Assembly (NCBI GenBank): GCA_001683735.1
Contig: LUGG01000001.1
Location: forward strand, 1,116,001 to 1,180,000
Direction of reading: 5' to 3'
DNA length: 64,000 nt
Source of the DNA: Grifola frondosa
Lineage: Eukaryota > Basidiomycota > Agaricomycetes > Polyporales > Grifolaceae
A program made the position numbers and the translations under genes. Each line of letters starts with the position of its first letter. The first letter of the stretch is position 1. Below are positions 63,888 to 64,000 of this stretch, one piece after another. The notes under the pieces were generated by a model. That model searched no databases. It was given only the letters and a program-made list of their open reading frames with translations, and was not told the origin of the DNA.

Positions 63888-64000
63888 TCACGCCTTTTTC
63901 TGCTTCTTCGGGCGAGGCTTCTCCAGGTCAATCTCATCCTCGTTTTCGTCGTCCTCGCTGTCCTCATCCTCATCCGAGTCAATGTCGTCCCCGCCTGCTT
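63888..64000 (-). CDS. Acidic protein, C-terminal end only
   Basis: Open frame running off the window edge on the minus strand, with stop TGA at 63888-63890. The visible 37 residues are highly acidic (DSDEDEDSEDDENEDE) and end in a basic patch EKPRPKKQKKA, the look of a nuclear or nucleolar protein tail. Too little remains to name it. Confidence 0.5.
   Translation of the reverse strand, partial: AGGDDIDSDEDEDSEDDENEDEIDLEKPRPKKQKKA

Overview
The window is nuclear DNA of a filamentous basidiomycete, most likely an Agaricomycete. The evidence is dense protein genes on both strands cut by many very short introns (about 47-65 nt, GT..AG), fungal cell-wall enzymes (GPI-anchored chitin deacetylase, GH72 glucanosyltransferase), the fungal sterol glucosyltransferase ATG26, an SSK2-type MAPKKK and an Agaricomycete-type kinase-like protein. 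No prokaryotic features, CRISPR arrays or rRNA genes were seen.

Layout. 1-1.6 kb: 3' part of MCM3. 1.7-7.3 kb (-): RINT1/Tip20-like DSL1 subunit, HAD nucleotidase-like protein, beta-carbonic anhydrase. 7.4-8.5 kb: two diverged direct copies of a block of about 465 bp. 8.6-10.7 kb: kinase-like gene whose 3' end carries a 734-bp MITE with 91-bp inverted repeats. 11.6-21.2 kb (-): RIC1 (Ypt6/Rab6 GEF), UPS/PRELI lipid-transfer protein, metallo-beta-lactamase hydrolase, RBG1/DRG1 GTPase. 21.5-26 kb (+): HOG-pathway MAPKKK. 26.2-37.4 kb (-): multispan membrane protein, then the very long TFIIIC largest subunit. 38-41 kb: second PRELI protein (-) and an F-box-like gene (+). 41.4-46 kb (-): peroxisomal half ABC transporter and poorly known small genes. 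47.5-54.6 kb: 2OG-Fe(II) oxygenase (+) convergent with ATG26 (-). 54.9-64 kb: SUR7/PalI-like protein, tRNA-Lys, GH72 enzyme, SIRT5-like sirtuin, phosphotransferase-like gene, chitin deacetylase, and the tail of an acidic nuclear protein.

Most genes are core housekeeping functions (replication, Pol III transcription, ER/Golgi trafficking, mitochondrial and peroxisomal lipid handling, stress signalling, cell wall). They share no evident operon-like logic.

A pervasive property is that conserved reading frames are broken again and again by single-base gaps (rarely a single extra base), usually in G/C runs, with the conserved protein resuming in the next frame. I count more than 20 in otherwise intact genes. 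Uncorrected sequencing or assembly indels explain this better than decay, so gene models below are given as spans with the breaks noted. The most interesting real structural feature is the recent MITE insertion that rewrote the C-terminus of the kinase-like protein.
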